DNA of 64,000 nt from Tethya wilhelma (Eukaryota > Porifera > Demospongiae > Tethyida > Tethyidae), in contig CAXIPT010000001.1 in the NCBI GenBank assembly GCA_964030475.1, forward strand, positions 19,259,610 through 19,323,609, written 5' to 3'. A program made the position numbers and the translations under genes. How positions within the stretch are numbered: the first letter of the stretch is position 1; each line of letters starts with the position of its first letter. Shown here piece after piece: positions 33,178-39,693 of this stretch. Under the pieces are notes generated by a model, which was given only the letters and a program-made list of their open reading frames with translations, was not told the DNA's origin and made no database searches.

Positions 33178-34815
33178 AAGCACACACACAGCACAGCACT
33201 ATAAACTGGTGTTGCATAGCATAGTATATTATGCTATCCCACATCAAACCAGCTACAAGTCCCAGCTGAAGTCCATGTTGTGTGAATGACCTCTTAGCTG
33301 TTATTTGATGTGGGTTTCTTTGTTTGTTGTTGATTCTGAGTCTTGATATGGTAGTAACCAACTTCCCCTTAGATACACACACACATACAAACATACAGGT
33401 CTTTATTTTGTAATGCATGTGTGTGTATGTTGCTCAGGAAAAGTTTCTGTTTTGTTCTTCTCTATTTGGTGTTGTGGACTCTCCTCTAACAGCATACCCA
33501 CCACGTTATTTTTGAACATTACACACTCAGTTTTAGTTGTGCTCAGGAAATGTTTTTTTCATGTTTTTTTCTCCCTCTATTTGAAGTTGTGGACTCTCCA
33601 AAGAGAGAATCTTTTTCAGTTTACTCCAACATGAAGTAATGGAATCTTGGAAGGGTAACTAACGCTGACATTCTTCACTTACATGAGTCGTTGGGTCTTT
33701 AGTGTACTGTATCTGGTGGCAGTGGTCAGTGTTGCAATTGCAACCGTGTTGGTTACCATATATAAACATGAGCACAGGTTGGTGGAATGTTCTTGAGGTT
33801 GGAATGTCTACCTCATCTTGATTATGAATAGTCATGTGAAGTAACATCATCATGAATATTTTCATAAATATTTATGTTTGTGTAGGACTAAGTAAGAGAA
33901 ACAAAAGCTCAACCTCAGAAACTTTTTTGTGTGTAAGAGGAAACCCTCCAGTCTCCCAGTCTTTGTATTAAATCTGAAAGACTTTCTGGGAGATTGAGGT
34001 TTGTTTTGTAAGTGAGAGAGTGGTGTTTTCTTTGTAAGGTCTGAGTGAGTGTTTTGTTTTTGTCCCTACTTCACATGATTCATTAGAGGTTATAAATTTT
34101 GTAGTAAGTTTTTTCAAGTAATTGAAACAAAGAAAAATCCCTATGCTCCTAGCTGGGATTGAACCAGCAACCCTTGGGTTAGTAGGCAGACAACATAGCA
34201 TGCAAGCTATCAGGCCTCTCCTACTGTAGATCTTATACATATACTGTATAAATGCCAAGGAATAACTTTGGGTGCTATTTTCAAATAAACTAATGGGATG
34301 TGATTGTTTAACTGGTCCAAAACATGTGATGTTTTTGATATTAGAGTGCCACTGACATTGACACACAGTGCACTCATCAACATGTTTATCTACACACACA
34401 CACCAAGAGTACATACCGTACCACTCCAAGATTTATCATCGTGTGTATTTATGTATGTATGTATGTGTGTGTGTGAATGAGTGAGTAAGTGTGGGACTAT
34501 AGCTCCAAATTTCATTCAAGGTTACACACTCACACACACTCACACACACACACACACACACAAATACTCACACACTCACACACATTCACACACACACACA
34601 CACACAGATTCAACTGCAAGCGTTGTCTCCTCGGTCGTCAAGTGAAGCCCCCTCCCGAGGGTTCGGACACCAACAGTGACCTCTCCCAGTGGCACCACGT
34701 CTCCTTGGACAAGAGGGGTGTGGAGGACGTGGTGCTGAAGAAGGTGTGGCAAGACACAGCCATCAGCTTCTTGTTTCATCACAAGTCCCACGAACAGAAG
34801 ATTCAGACAGTCTAG
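7374..34815 (+). CDS. RAD54L: RAD54 recombination DNA translocase (SNF2 family)
   Basis: Exons: 7374-7376 (ATG only), 7490-7564, 7860-8003, 8262-8461, 11696-11715, 11824-11951, 12540-12603, 12666-12718, 12789-13007, 13658-13935, 15075-15325, 16305-16415, 16636-16759, 30520-30598, and last exon 34608-34815. All seen junctions are GT-AG and phase-consistent. The N-terminus [14 protein letters not shown], the region [10 protein letters not shown], motif I (DEMGLGKT, split over exons 6/7), motif II (DEGH, split over exons 9/10), motif III ([20 protein letters not shown]), [36 protein letters not shown] and the C-terminal [20 protein letters not shown] all match animal RAD54. RAD54 remodels chromatin and drives RAD51-dependent strand invasion. 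About 115 residues expected between exon 14 and the last exon, including helicase motifs V and VI, are not in the window; an N at 30702 or 32378 may hide them. Intron 13 carries a nested gene family. Confidence 0.95.
8462..10225. other. RAD54 intron 4, 5' part
   Basis: No exon is seen on either strand. It contains an A19 run near 8760-8779 and otherwise plain AT-rich sequence. Two partly similar segments around 10020-10165 (acgattaatgagt / acaattgatgagt and agtgatgagaataa / aatgatgagaataag) are diverged tandem copies of about 80 bp. Confidence 0.5.
10230..10738 (-). CDS. Coiled-coil plus death-domain protein, 5' end unresolved
   Basis: The frame is open from about 10738 to the stop at 10230, inside RAD54 intron 4 on the opposite strand. 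The first ATG in frame is at 10559, but coding-like sequence continues upstream ([18 protein letters not shown]), so a 5' exon is likely; a candidate acceptor (ccttcttttaag) ends near 10715. The N-terminal part is a heptad-rich coiled coil through [18 protein letters not shown]. The C-terminal 75 residues fit a death domain: [18 protein letters not shown], then [36 protein letters not shown] and MAEKIRVN, with the typical Trp at the first and last third. Death domains make homotypic contacts in apoptosis and innate immune signalling; sponges and cnidarians have many such proteins. It could be a retro-inserted fragment rather than a working gene. Confidence 0.5.
11259..11588. mobile_element. 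Foldback element with ~79-bp inverted arms
   Basis: The arm at 11259-11337 (tgtaggaatgggcagtgcag...) is the apparently perfect reverse complement of 11510-11588. A less perfect outer extension (acaagtagtaaaaa near 11228; tttttactacttgt near 11598-11611) continues on both sides. The 172-bp loop has no ORF. An N lies at 11589, right at the arm edge. It is inside RAD54 intron 4. This is consistent with a non-autonomous MITE/foldback element; an assembly inversion at the N is an alternative. Confidence 0.7.
12033..12206. repeat. Minisatellite (tgtcgcatgttgtatgtcgaa), RAD54 intron 6
   Basis: About eight copies of a roughly 21-bp unit built from 7-bp sub-units of TGTCGCA, TGTTGTA and TGTCGAA type. 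The open frames across it come from the repeat and are not genes. Confidence 0.85.
13107..13383. repeat. 21-bp minisatellite, RAD54 intron 9
   Basis: About thirteen near-perfect copies of tcatgtttgagttataactg plus one base, varying mainly at ctgc/ctgg and tata/taca. It is open in several frames only because the unit is a multiple of three. A related array in the opposite orientation lies at about 52371-52486. Confidence 0.9.
14110..14762. mobile_element. MITE-like unit with internal cagtacg/cagtatg array
   Basis: In RAD54 intron 10, an array of the 7-bp unit CAGTACG/CAGTATG (14278-14558) sits between two AT-rich blocks. Each block holds copies and inverted copies of ctaaattttccctt and the end sequence cctaataatgacatt (14262-14276) / ctaataatgacatt (14750-14763). 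The blocks can fold on themselves (14110-14277). A diverged relative of the flank lies at 12283-12385 in intron 6. Best read as a non-autonomous element whose centre expanded as a microsatellite. Confidence 0.6.
16957..17745 (-). CDS. Secreted family member A (RAD54 intron 13)
   Basis: Intronless, 262 residues, and the only intact member on the minus strand. Signal peptide: [20 protein letters not shown], then TASPV as the cleavage region. The family body is present: [84 protein letters not shown] and [15 protein letters not shown] dibasic site (REKR) is followed by a short C-terminal segment, [17 protein letters not shown], then a hydrophobic strand ending in TICC with an FDSG turn. A TATAAAAG box lies at 17843-17836, about 91 bp upstream of the ATG. 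The family is not recognised; secretion is inferred from the signal peptide and the lack of membrane segments. The hydrophobic C-terminal segment differs most from its relatives. Confidence 0.85.
   Translation of the reverse strand: MQKTIIVIAAIGLQLFCSFGTASPVTDIQPTTETRSTDRNLKFVNARLNEIEGEYVNGDMGIYFRSVVGSSYYYIQIMTIDREPLFAYKRSRNLDADGATFVSILGEEFAMTSNYTNGISETIYSVSNECRNLIEQEELSTNVLQQCLDKENATQKESVAVKSLLCRSEIELIRAAALALERSEMEGAESLAALNFYDIALKLKIAKTNLKYSKEKQGDQELEIQREKRQFEIDYDWRPWVWCEEFIIFDSGIIIITVTICC
17836..17843 (-). promoter_or_regulatory. TATA box of member A
   Basis: TATAAAAG on the minus strand, 91 bp upstream of the ATG at 17745. The same octamer occurs at a similar distance before most other members of the family. 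Confidence 0.65.
18165..18315 (+). pseudogene. Relic of the secreted family
   Basis: The plus strand retains only the most conserved block: [17 protein letters not shown] followed by AMNFYDNI, corresponding to the [10 protein letters not shown]...[11 protein letters not shown] part of the intact genes. The frame then ends within about 20 codons. No signal peptide or Cys-rich tail of the family type is found around it. It shows that an extra copy once stood between members A and C. Confidence 0.75.
19565..19670 (+). promoter_or_regulatory. Orphan promoter block copied from member E
   Basis: Positions 19571-19665 (gactataaaagagttcact...agacacatccagattct...aaggatcag) match 25616-25695, the TATA and leader of member E, at most bases. 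No family coding sequence follows. TATAAAAG lies at 19574-19581. This is a duplicated promoter that lost its gene, or one that drives an unseen transcript. Confidence 0.6.
20370..20447 (+). pseudogene. Dead duplicate of RAD54 exon 13
   Basis: The segment ctgatgacaaggtggtgttg...ctttgaacaaca...gagaag followed by gtacac matches RAD54 exon 13 (16689-16759) and its donor at nearly every base. Near its end an insertion/change (gaacaacagtctgttggttgag) breaks the frame and gives a stop. It lies inside the same intron that follows the true exon 13, so it cannot be a working alternative exon in this form. It marks a segmental duplication that included RAD54 sequence. Confidence 0.9.
20909..20916 (+). 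promoter_or_regulatory. TATA box of member C
   Basis: TATAAAAA, 102 bp upstream of the ATG at 21011. Upstream, 20650-20730 holds a block (ttccacttgaaagtgactat...gtaagccagttaaaa) that recurs before members D and G. Confidence 0.6.
21011..21763 (+). CDS. Secreted family member C, no KR site
   Basis: Intronless, 250 residues. The start is ATG 21011 ([18 protein letters not shown]), as in its relatives; the frame is open 33 bp further upstream but without a conserved ATG. Signal peptide to TASPV, then [85 protein letters not shown] and [18 protein letters not shown]. Unlike most members, the dibasic KR between the conserved part and the tail is missing: it runs [20 protein letters not shown] and then CNC. 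The tail is also the shortest. The processing inferred for other members may therefore not apply, or the tail may stay attached. Confidence 0.85.
   Translation: MQKKLIFAIQLLCSLQFFTLNTASPVVDRQPLVEQDDTDRNLKSVIVHPNQIKGEYHDSGRVIYFHSAVDNSFYIRITTNNGEPLFALKRPRILDSTAMSFISILGEEFAVTSIFKNENISETIFYISEECRRSVKDALGQDISTADLLHQCLEEENAAQKQSDTLKSLFSRPEIKLIRAAALALESSGLEGSESLAAMNFYDMALKLKMGKSELKYYDDKVTVIQHADGSISVTVELCNCESGSGHSTQ
22643..22650 (+). promoter_or_regulatory. TATA box of member D
   Basis: TATAAAAG, 101 bp upstream of the ATG at 22744, followed by gtgactacagtg as in member C (tggctacaggtg). Confidence 0.65.
22744..23643 (+). CDS. Secreted family member D, long Cys-rich tail
   Basis: Intronless, 299 residues from ATG 22744 ([18 protein letters not shown]); the frame is open 81 bp upstream, but this ATG matches all relatives. 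Signal peptide to TASPV. The conserved body includes [82 protein letters not shown] and [15 protein letters not shown]. After RRVQKR comes the longest tail: [27 protein letters not shown], then FGC, so about nine cysteines in 45 residues, and finally an acidic Pro/Trp tail with repeated PDWPEV. The Cys pattern is shared with the broken copy at 4.1-4.7 kb. A secreted, disulfide-rich peptide released at KR is inferred. Confidence 0.87.
   Translation: MQRKLIFTIQLLCSLQFFTSSTASPVDRNLKSVFVHPNRIEGEYHDGDKGVNFYSAVDENFYYIRFTTAHGEPLFALKRSRIVDTTAVSFISILGEEYVLMSSYNNGSISDTMSHISEDCAEDVMNSDFFRSDLPHQCLEQENATEMESIILKSLLGHPEIELIRAAALALERSDMEGAESLAAVNFYDMALKLKMGKSDVQDYDKRVAADRQTADRRVQKRLTIAHRINQGQICYLGYCASHWVMICDGTILHGCYCPEYCSHCVFGCVVVPDWPEVTESPDWPEVPEFPELEFPDWF
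23644..25610. other. RAD54 intron 13, spacer between members D and E
   Basis: No intact gene seen. The open frames here lack the family motifs. The 3' end (about 25380-25600) shares short matches with 19340-19560, upstream of the orphan promoter block, supporting a copied segment larger than the promoter itself. Confidence 0.5.
25611..25626 (+). promoter_or_regulatory. CCAAT and TATA boxes of member E
   Basis: CCAAT at 25611-25615 lies directly before TATAAAAG at 25619-25626, about 124-131 bp upstream of the ATG at 25750. The block is copied at 19565-19670, where the CCAAT position reads CCGTT. Confidence 0.6.
25750..26577 (+). CDS. Secreted family member E
   Basis: Intronless, 275 residues. 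Signal peptide [20 protein letters not shown] ending before ASPV. Body: [93 protein letters not shown] and [18 protein letters not shown]. Then EADHEVQKR and the tail [20 protein letters not shown]...[12 protein letters not shown], with four cysteines as two CxxC pairs on either side of a PDG turn. The tail of member G follows the same plan (TIMYPDGT), while the conserved body is much closer between members. The CxxC pairs could bind metal or form disulfides; this cannot be decided from sequence. Confidence 0.87.
   Translation: MQKAIVIIGLQLFCLLELSLFTSASPVGDVTGGSDRNLKSVTIHPNQITGEYHDGDRGVYFHSSVDDGFYYIRFTTSNNEPLFAAKRPHILDATAMSFMSILGEGFAVTSSYKNEDISETIFSISEDCKQQTEDAKSHVFPVAYLPPECLEQENATQKQSDAVKSLFGRPEIELIRAAALAVESSGIEGSESLAAMNFYDMALKLKMGMNQLKNYDDKIEADHEVQKRVAAHCGLCPEVTVYPDGRTVIRYVPCHTCGGSRVSGIEVLAPISDVQ
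27236..28081 (+). CDS. Secreted family member F, most divergent body
   Basis: Intronless, 281 residues. Signal peptide [20 protein letters not shown] then NTASPIV. The body is the least similar: [56 protein letters not shown]; the usual CLEQENATQ is replaced by [15 protein letters not shown]. The core [21 protein letters not shown] and [17 protein letters not shown] is kept. After YELEKR the tail [20 protein letters not shown]...[14 protein letters not shown] has three cysteines and a CDG turn. Upstream there is only a weak TATA-like cataaaac about 80 bp before the start. Probably the oldest lineage within the array. Confidence 0.85.
   Translation: MQLMLLCAIQLFVCLHLCMLNTASPIVENQQVAKNGDMNPNRNLQSVNIGPNEIEGEYRDGDKGIYFYSTVDDNSYYIHIATVDGEQLFDFKHPRVVETGAISFASILSEHFAIINEYDKGKKSEVIYRFSQDCTVMDNGLSVDLDLSLEDLMVCVNTSEDAAKILSDNAKSLLGRPEVKLIRAAALALERSEMEGAESLAVMNFYDMALKLKMGGNELKQHIEKEARKGQTLQPAGSVYELEKRDAGSALLDFEVLGCDVELFGIDCDGRFYIFRVICRF
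28202..28418. mobile_element. MITE family 1 (tatagcgggaaattttcgtg)
   Basis: A 217-bp element with inverted ends (ataccatatagcgggaaa at the left, tctcgctatacggtatat at the right) and an internal palindrome around cgaaaattttccccc. A second copy, about 90% similar by eye, lies at 51386-51596. No ORF of its own. The near-palindromic structure suggests a DNA-transposon-derived MITE. Confidence 0.8.
28903..28910 (+). promoter_or_regulatory. TATA box of member G
   Basis: TATAAAAG, 123 bp upstream of the ATG at 29026. The region before it (28630-28700) carries the ccacttcaaggtgaccatg...agccagtcaaaa block also found before members C and D. Confidence 0.6.
29026..29877 (+). CDS. Secreted family member G, Cys/Pro-rich tail
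   Basis: Intronless, 283 residues. Signal peptide [20 protein letters not shown] then STASPVG. Body: [93 protein letters not shown] and [18 protein letters not shown]. After EADHEVQKR the tail reads [20 protein letters not shown], then [13 protein letters not shown], with nine cysteines in about 50 residues, and an acidic end. Body and linker are nearly those of member E, so E and G are close relatives whose tails have diverged most. It is the last intact member before RAD54 exon 14. Confidence 0.87.
   Translation: MQRRLIFTIQLLFSLAMHFFMSSTASPVGSIQPQVEHNDIDRNLKSVIIRPNKIEGEYNDGDSGVNFLSAVDDGFYYIRFTTTDGEPLFALKRPHIVDGTAVSFISILGEEFAVTSSYKNESISEMIFYIAEDCKSEDAMDQDFFIPELPPRCLEQENATQKQSDVLKSLLCRPEIDLIRAAALALESSGIEGFESLAAMNFYDIALKLKMAKNELKNYEDKVEADHEVQKRHPHPDTCHCQTTIMYPDGTTKLVHNTCTCPCPCAHVCIGVENTCRDQSLEE
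31733..31845. mobile_element. MITE family 2 (tatagcgggtaaatttggca), short copy
   Basis: A 113-bp element with inverted ends: taccgtatagcgggtaaatt at the left and aaatttaccctctatatggta at the right. The centre repeats aaatttg and tttgcaa. A longer relative lies at 56372-56565. The outer end (taccgtatagcggg) is shared with MITE family 1, so both families may use one transposase. Confidence 0.75.
32303..32418. repeat. (GT)n microsatellite with embedded N
   Basis: A GT run of about 115 bp, interrupted only by an N at 32378. A likely collapse or join point, so the true local length is uncertain. Frames reading Val-Cys or His-Thr repeats come from it. Confidence 0.9.
34138..34232 (-). mobile_element. 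tRNA-derived SINE-like sequence
   Basis: On the minus strand, GGTTCAATCCC with flanking GCTG/CAGC forms a good T-arm and Pol III B box (34150-34170), and TGATAGCTTGCATG about 45 bp upstream resembles an A box. An anticodon-arm-like ctgcctactaacccaagg lies between them. The 5' end and the 7 bases after the T-arm do not pair, so this is not an intact tRNA. A tRNA-derived SINE head or old tRNA pseudogene fits best. Confidence 0.5.
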
Positions 34816-35656
34816 TCGAGTTTGTGGCACTGTGTTGGTTTGTGTCAATTTGTTTGTTTGTTTTGAAGCTCGTGTAACTTCATAGCTGTTTATCAAAGGT
34901 GCTGTCTGCTTTGTGTTAGCATTGCCACTACTTACTATGTGTCTCTGTATTCAAAATTCTTACCTGTTCACTTATTTAACACTGTCCACTTATTTTCAAC
35001 AAAGAAAATAATGAATTATTTATCCTTACTCAATAATGGTATACATGTAGCAGTACCCTACAAACTTGTACCAGCTCTCTCCTTCATTGAAAGAACCTAT
35101 TTATTATAATTATATCTGAGCAAGACTAAGATTTGTGCATGCATGTTTTCTTTTTGGAAAGCACAAACTTGCGGATAATTCATGGAGAAATGGAGCATCT
35201 TAGCTACAAGATCACACACAGTCTTTGCCTCGTACACAAAATGCTACTTATATGGGCTATTCATACTTCCCACATGTACAGTGTGTGTGTGTGTTCACTG
35301 AATACGGTACAATGAACAATGATTCTGTCATATGAATATCTACACCTGTCTCTCTCTGTGTTACGCAGCACATTCCACCGTGACCAGTGAAACAAAAGCT
35401 CAATGATACATAGTTTTGACAATAGAATAATAGTCCGAGAGTTTGAGCTTAGATAGTGGTGCCCACTTATGCATAATGGAGTATAATTGCCATAAGAGTG
35501 AGGTAGTATGTATAGCAATATGGTATAGGGACAAACACAAGGGGGTTGTTGAGCGAGATTTGCTGGATTTATAACCACACAAACATCAATCAGCAAGCCT
35601 ATATAGCCACATGGCTAGCAATTTTAGAGCAATTTCAAAGGCTGCTTTGCTTGCTT

Positions 35657-35687
<31 letters not shown>

Positions 35688-36048
35688 TACATATATAATT
35701 ATACATAAATTATATCCCCCAACCGTCAGTGTTTGATATTCTTCCGAAAAAGTGAAAGTATAATGATAAATAATTATTATCAAAATTGACTGAAATAATG
35801 TTATATATATAGAGAGAGAATGCTTGAAGTAACGGTGTTTTTTTTAAACAAATACACACACTATAAATCCATTACACAATATTATTAGGGTGTTTACATG
35901 TATACAAAATACATGGGAAACAATTGGGACCATGAAGAGTATACTGTAATTATCATGGATGCACAAATTGTAAAGGAAAACACAAACATTTTCAAAACAC
36001 ACGAAAGAAAAAACAAAACGTTTGAGAATTAAAACCAAATGCAACACA

Positions 36049-36093
<45 letters not shown>

Positions 36094-36112
36094 ACACACA
36101 CATACACACACA
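34816..36112. other. Intergenic between RAD54 and PP2C-like gene
   Basis: The two genes are convergent. No coding exon is seen. There are (GT)n at 35281-35294 and 35657-35684, and a CA-rich tract at 36046-36110 that runs up to the stop codon of the PP2C-like gene. Confidence 0.55.
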
Positions 36113-37619
36113 TTAAGATGATGATGACCTGTGATAGCCGACCTGATATGAAACAACGGTAGCGTGATCCAGTTTGCCCGGTGTAGCATCCACACGGGCT
36201 GCAAATTCTGGATTACTCTTCCTCTCTCTTCTCATATCAATATTGTTCTCAATACAATGACTTCTCAAGAGTCTCTTCTGCTCGGTCACCTCCACCGAGT
36301 GATTTATGAGGCAGGCGGTGACCGTTTGCGCGGACAGGTGCTGGCTTAGTTTCTCCTGGTGTTTGCCGAGCACCGCCGTCAAATACGTCACATTGTTGCA
36401 ACAGTCTTTGAGCTGTGGTTTGCCGTTCGTCGACCGCCCCACTTTGTCTTCGAGAGGCTCTCCCATGACACCTTTCAAAACAGATCCAGTGAAATTGTCC
36501 GAAACTCCATCGGTCGCTAGAAACACGATGTCTCCTTGAGCAATGGGCATGTAGGCTAGCGTGAGATTTGTAAGATCCGGTTGACTGCCCAGCGAGGGTC
36601 CAAGTGCACCCCCGGCTAATCTCATGTCCCGTCCGCCATCGTGAGAGTGGCAGCCGACCGTGACTTCGACGACTTTTTGGGTTTTCGGAGAAAAGACGTA
36701 AGCGGGGCTGTCGCCCACTGCACACGTAAAGAGACCCCAGTCTCCAGGCCTGTCCATTTCGCACACGACAGCTGCAGTGAGTGTGGTGAGGGTGCCGTGC
36801 TTATCGAGGATCATTTCTTGTGCTTTGCATGTGACTGCTTCAAGTAGGAGCTGACAGATGGTGTGGGAGGTGGGGTGGGACTCAATCTGGTGGATGTTTG
36901 AGGTGAGGTGTTCCATGACTGCCCGGACGCCACACCTAGCAGCCAGTCGGCTCTTCTTGCCCCAGTTCACACCGTCGGCGACAGCCATGATGCTGTAGTT
37001 CTCTCCACACTGAATGCCAAACACATCCGCCACTGGTTCGCCAACAATTGTCGGTTTTGTGATGCTGACACCATTTACGGTTTCGGTCGTGACTTGAGTC
37101 TTGTCTTCTTCGTAGAGCGAGAGAGAGATGCCGTAGGAAAATTCTGTTGGATTGTTCCAGTTGGTGGTTCCAGCAATTTCTTCTTGACCTGCTCTCGAAG
37201 GTAGTGAACCTGAGTCCATATCGAGTTGAGTGAGGCCTGCATTTGGGCCTGTGTAAGAAGATGTGAGTTTGGTTCTCCATCTGGTAATGCCACGGTTTGG
37301 AATGGCACTGGTGTCTTTGCCATAGTACAGGTCGCTGCTCTTCTGCCGTTTGAAGCTGTAGAAAAATTTACACAATCAAATAAAACCACAAACCATAATT
37401 CTGATGTGATAAGTGACTCAAAGTGTGGCAAATTTTTTTGCAACTTGGAAAATAAGTCATTTGTGTTCTTTCTAGACAGCGCATAGCATATTGCTTTAGT
37501 ATTTTATGTTGCGTGGTTCATTCTTTAACTTACTAGAACGATGGTCTCAGCATCATTGCAAGATGGCGAGGACTAGGTGGTTTCTCTGTAAAGTGCTGCA
37601 CAGCAACTCCTCCAGACAT
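36113..37619 (-). CDS. PP2C-like (PPM) domain protein, CG9801-like
   Basis: Two exons: 37619-37534 (MSGGVAVQHFTEKPPSPRHL... to a TA|gtaagt donor) and 37355-36113 after ttctacag; the junction restores Tyr (SFY-FKRQKSSDLYYGKDTS). Total 442 residues. The domain starts near residue 130: GIQCGENYSIMAVADGVNWG, then AARCGVRAVMEHL, CAVGDSPAYVFSP, HDGGRDMRLAGGALGP and DIVFLATDGVSDNF. The two Asp-Gly sites (ADGVNWG, TDGVSDN) occupy the metal-binding positions of PP2C phosphatases, but the usual DGHGG motif is altered, as in the fly protein annotated PP2C-like domain-containing CG9801, which this resembles. Activity is uncertain. The C-terminus KLDHATVVSYQVGYHR is typical of PPM ends. It shares a 351-bp divergent promoter region with the archaemetzincin gene. 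Confidence 0.88.
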
Positions 37620-37970
37620 TTGGAGCGATAGATAGACTAAAGTAGAACCAAATAAAGTAAAGGTGGGATAGATAGATACACTTTCTTGTTGTCTCTCTCC
37701 CTCCTTCACTTCGAACTGCTTTTATACACCATTGAAATTTCAACAAAACAGGTAAAAATAAAATTAGCGGCCGCGATAGGATGCAAAACTTTCAACGCCC
37801 ATCCCACCTCAATCTAATTAACATTAAAAATTAATGATAATTATTTAGATCATGAATATCCTTCTCACAATGACTTAGTACCATTTATGGCTAAGCAAGT
37901 CTGTGAAATCAGAACTGTCTGACAAACAAAAGAGTTTGTTGGCTGTAACTGTTTGGAATTATGAAGCGTC
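37620..37970. promoter_or_regulatory. Divergent promoter, PP2C-like / archaemetzincin
   Basis: 351 bp between two start codons that face away from each other. Contains short AT-rich runs and one NotI-like gcggccgc at 37769-37776; no clear TATA box for either gene. Confidence 0.5.
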
Positions 37971-39431
37971 ATGGCGACTTCGACTGCTACAGATGGAGGT
38001 GCGCTTCAATTAGAAATCATCGCAGCATTCTCCAAAAAGAAGAAACACAGACACCAAACTGCAGCAAGATCGTGGCTCTACAGTCACTGCACTAGAAGAG
38101 CGAGTCAGCTCTTTCCCCACTACCAAGGGGACACCAAAAATGTCCTTCCCTTCGAAAAACAGACCTATTTCCAATGGAAAAGTCTCATGCAGTTTGAAAG
38201 AGTCACACATCCAAGAAGACAGCGGCGAAGGACCATCCTCATACAACCACTGACACACCTCAAAGCATCACCAGGTTACACACACACCCAGATCAACCCC
38301 ACGATCCTAGATCTACTCTGCAAGTTCTGCGAAGCCTTTTTCACCGGGATGACAGTCATTGTGAACCCTCCAGTGGACCTGTCCGAGATCCCCCGTCTTA
38401 CGCAGCGGGTGCACCAAGATACGAACCGTGAGCAGTTCCTCGTGGGGGACATCTTGAAGTACCTCCAGTCCCGGAGACCCAAGGAGGCCTATTGCAGTGT
38501 GGGGGTCACTGTGGCCGATCTTTATCCATCCCCCGAGTGGAATTTTGTGCTGGGGGAAGCTTCTATGAACATTGGTTGTGGGGTGTTTAGTTTTGGACGG
38601 ACTTTTAATTCTATGGTGGCTGGTGAGAATTGTGAGGGTGGTGATGGTGGTGATACTGGTGATGCTGGTGAGGGTGGTGATGGCAGTGATGCTGGTGAGG
38701 GTTTTAGGAGTGATGAAATTGAAACGAGGCATGTTCCTACTCCTAGTGAAGATCGCATTGAATTGGAACAGTTCAGAAACATATGGATTCTTATGAGGGT
38801 ATGTTAGCAGAAACACACACACACACACACACATCTTCACTCATTCAGTCACACACACTCACACTCTCTCTTCCTAAAGGTGATGACCCACGAACTTGGT
38901 CACATATTCGGTCTCAAACATTGCTACTACTTCAAGTGTGCCATGAACGACAGCAAGAACATCCAAGAAGCTGCCACCCAACCTCTCTTTCTCTGCCCCG
39001 TGTGTGTCAAGAAGGTACAAAAGATCGTGAAATTCAATCTGTTCCAGCGCTACGAGAGACTCTTGGAAGTCACCAAGGTGATAAACCAAGCTGTGATTGA
39101 CAGAGCCAGCAGGGAGAGGGGTCAAACGTCAGACAAATTGAGCAAAACTGTTTCAAATGGTCAAGCAATTCATGAAGAATCTTCTTTAACCGATGCTGTC
39201 AGCCAGAATGTTGATGCTGGGCAGAAAGATTTATCTCCTGAGAGTACAGCTCCTGCAGTTGTAAAATCTGAGCAAGAAATAAAAGAAGACTTTGATCGTG
39301 ATGGTGGTCACCATCTTCATCGGTTTGAGAGTGCTATTGCGTGGCTTGAGGAGGCACTAGCTGAACTGAGGGAGTTTGAAGGAAGCTGGATTGCTCCTGG
39401 CAAGACTGTCACCAAGAACAAGATAGTTTAG
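37971..39431 (+). CDS. AMZ: Archaemetzincin-like zinc metalloprotease
   Basis: Two exons: 37971-38798 and 38880-39431 (donor AGG|gtatgt, acceptor ctaaag; phase 0), 459 residues. Residues about 180-200 read AYCSVGVTVADLYPSPEWNF, the conserved strand before the active site. A Gly/Asp-rich low-complexity loop (about 220-245) precedes it. Exon 2 opens with VMTHELGHIFGLKHC: the HExxHxxGxxH zinc site, with the Cys directly after. Then YFKCAMNDS (the Met-turn of metzincins) and LFLCPVCVKK, giving the CxxC of a second structural zinc. This matches archaelysin family members AMZ1/AMZ2. The C-terminal tail (about 100 residues, Ser/Asp-rich) is extra. Start: the ATG at 37971; an ATG 9 bp upstream is out of frame. 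Confidence 0.92.
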
Positions 39432-39693
39432 CTAGAAAAGATCCCGAGTAATATTTTTTTAGCTTGCATGTAGACTGCATGCTTAAAGCTGTTTGAGCAA
39501 TTTTGTCTGAGTTAAGAGTTTTATAGTTTGACAATCTTTACCTATTGATTTTTAATTCTTTTATACGTACTTCAACAAATTAACTTGTCATAATTATTTC
39601 CAATGAAAAAATCATATTTTTCAACATACATATAATTATGTACATACAATTTATATAGCACAACACACAAATAAAATAAAATTACATCACTCA

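Larger units (their letters stand above)
30599..34607. other. RAD54 last introns: repeats, N joins, missing exons
   Basis: No RAD54 exon is found here although at least one is required for about 115 residues. Contents: an N at 30702 beside a Gly/Pro-rich repeat-like stretch (ggggggctccgggggctgg), a MITE at 31733-31845, a long (GT)n with an N (32303-32418), a block of CA repeats with a repeated hook sequence (cctatagcacacac...cagcacagcactat at 33004-33030, 33083-33122 and 33172-33202), and a tRNA-like SINE at 34138-34232. Confidence 0.55.

Noticed and set aside
34138..34232. Functional tRNA gene
   Set aside because: The T-arm and B box are good, but the acceptor-stem halves do not pair, so it is listed as a SINE-like relic.
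36249..37443. Overlapping frames inside the PP2C-like gene
   Set aside because: Out-of-frame shadows; only the 37619-36113 two-exon model gives the phosphatase motifs.
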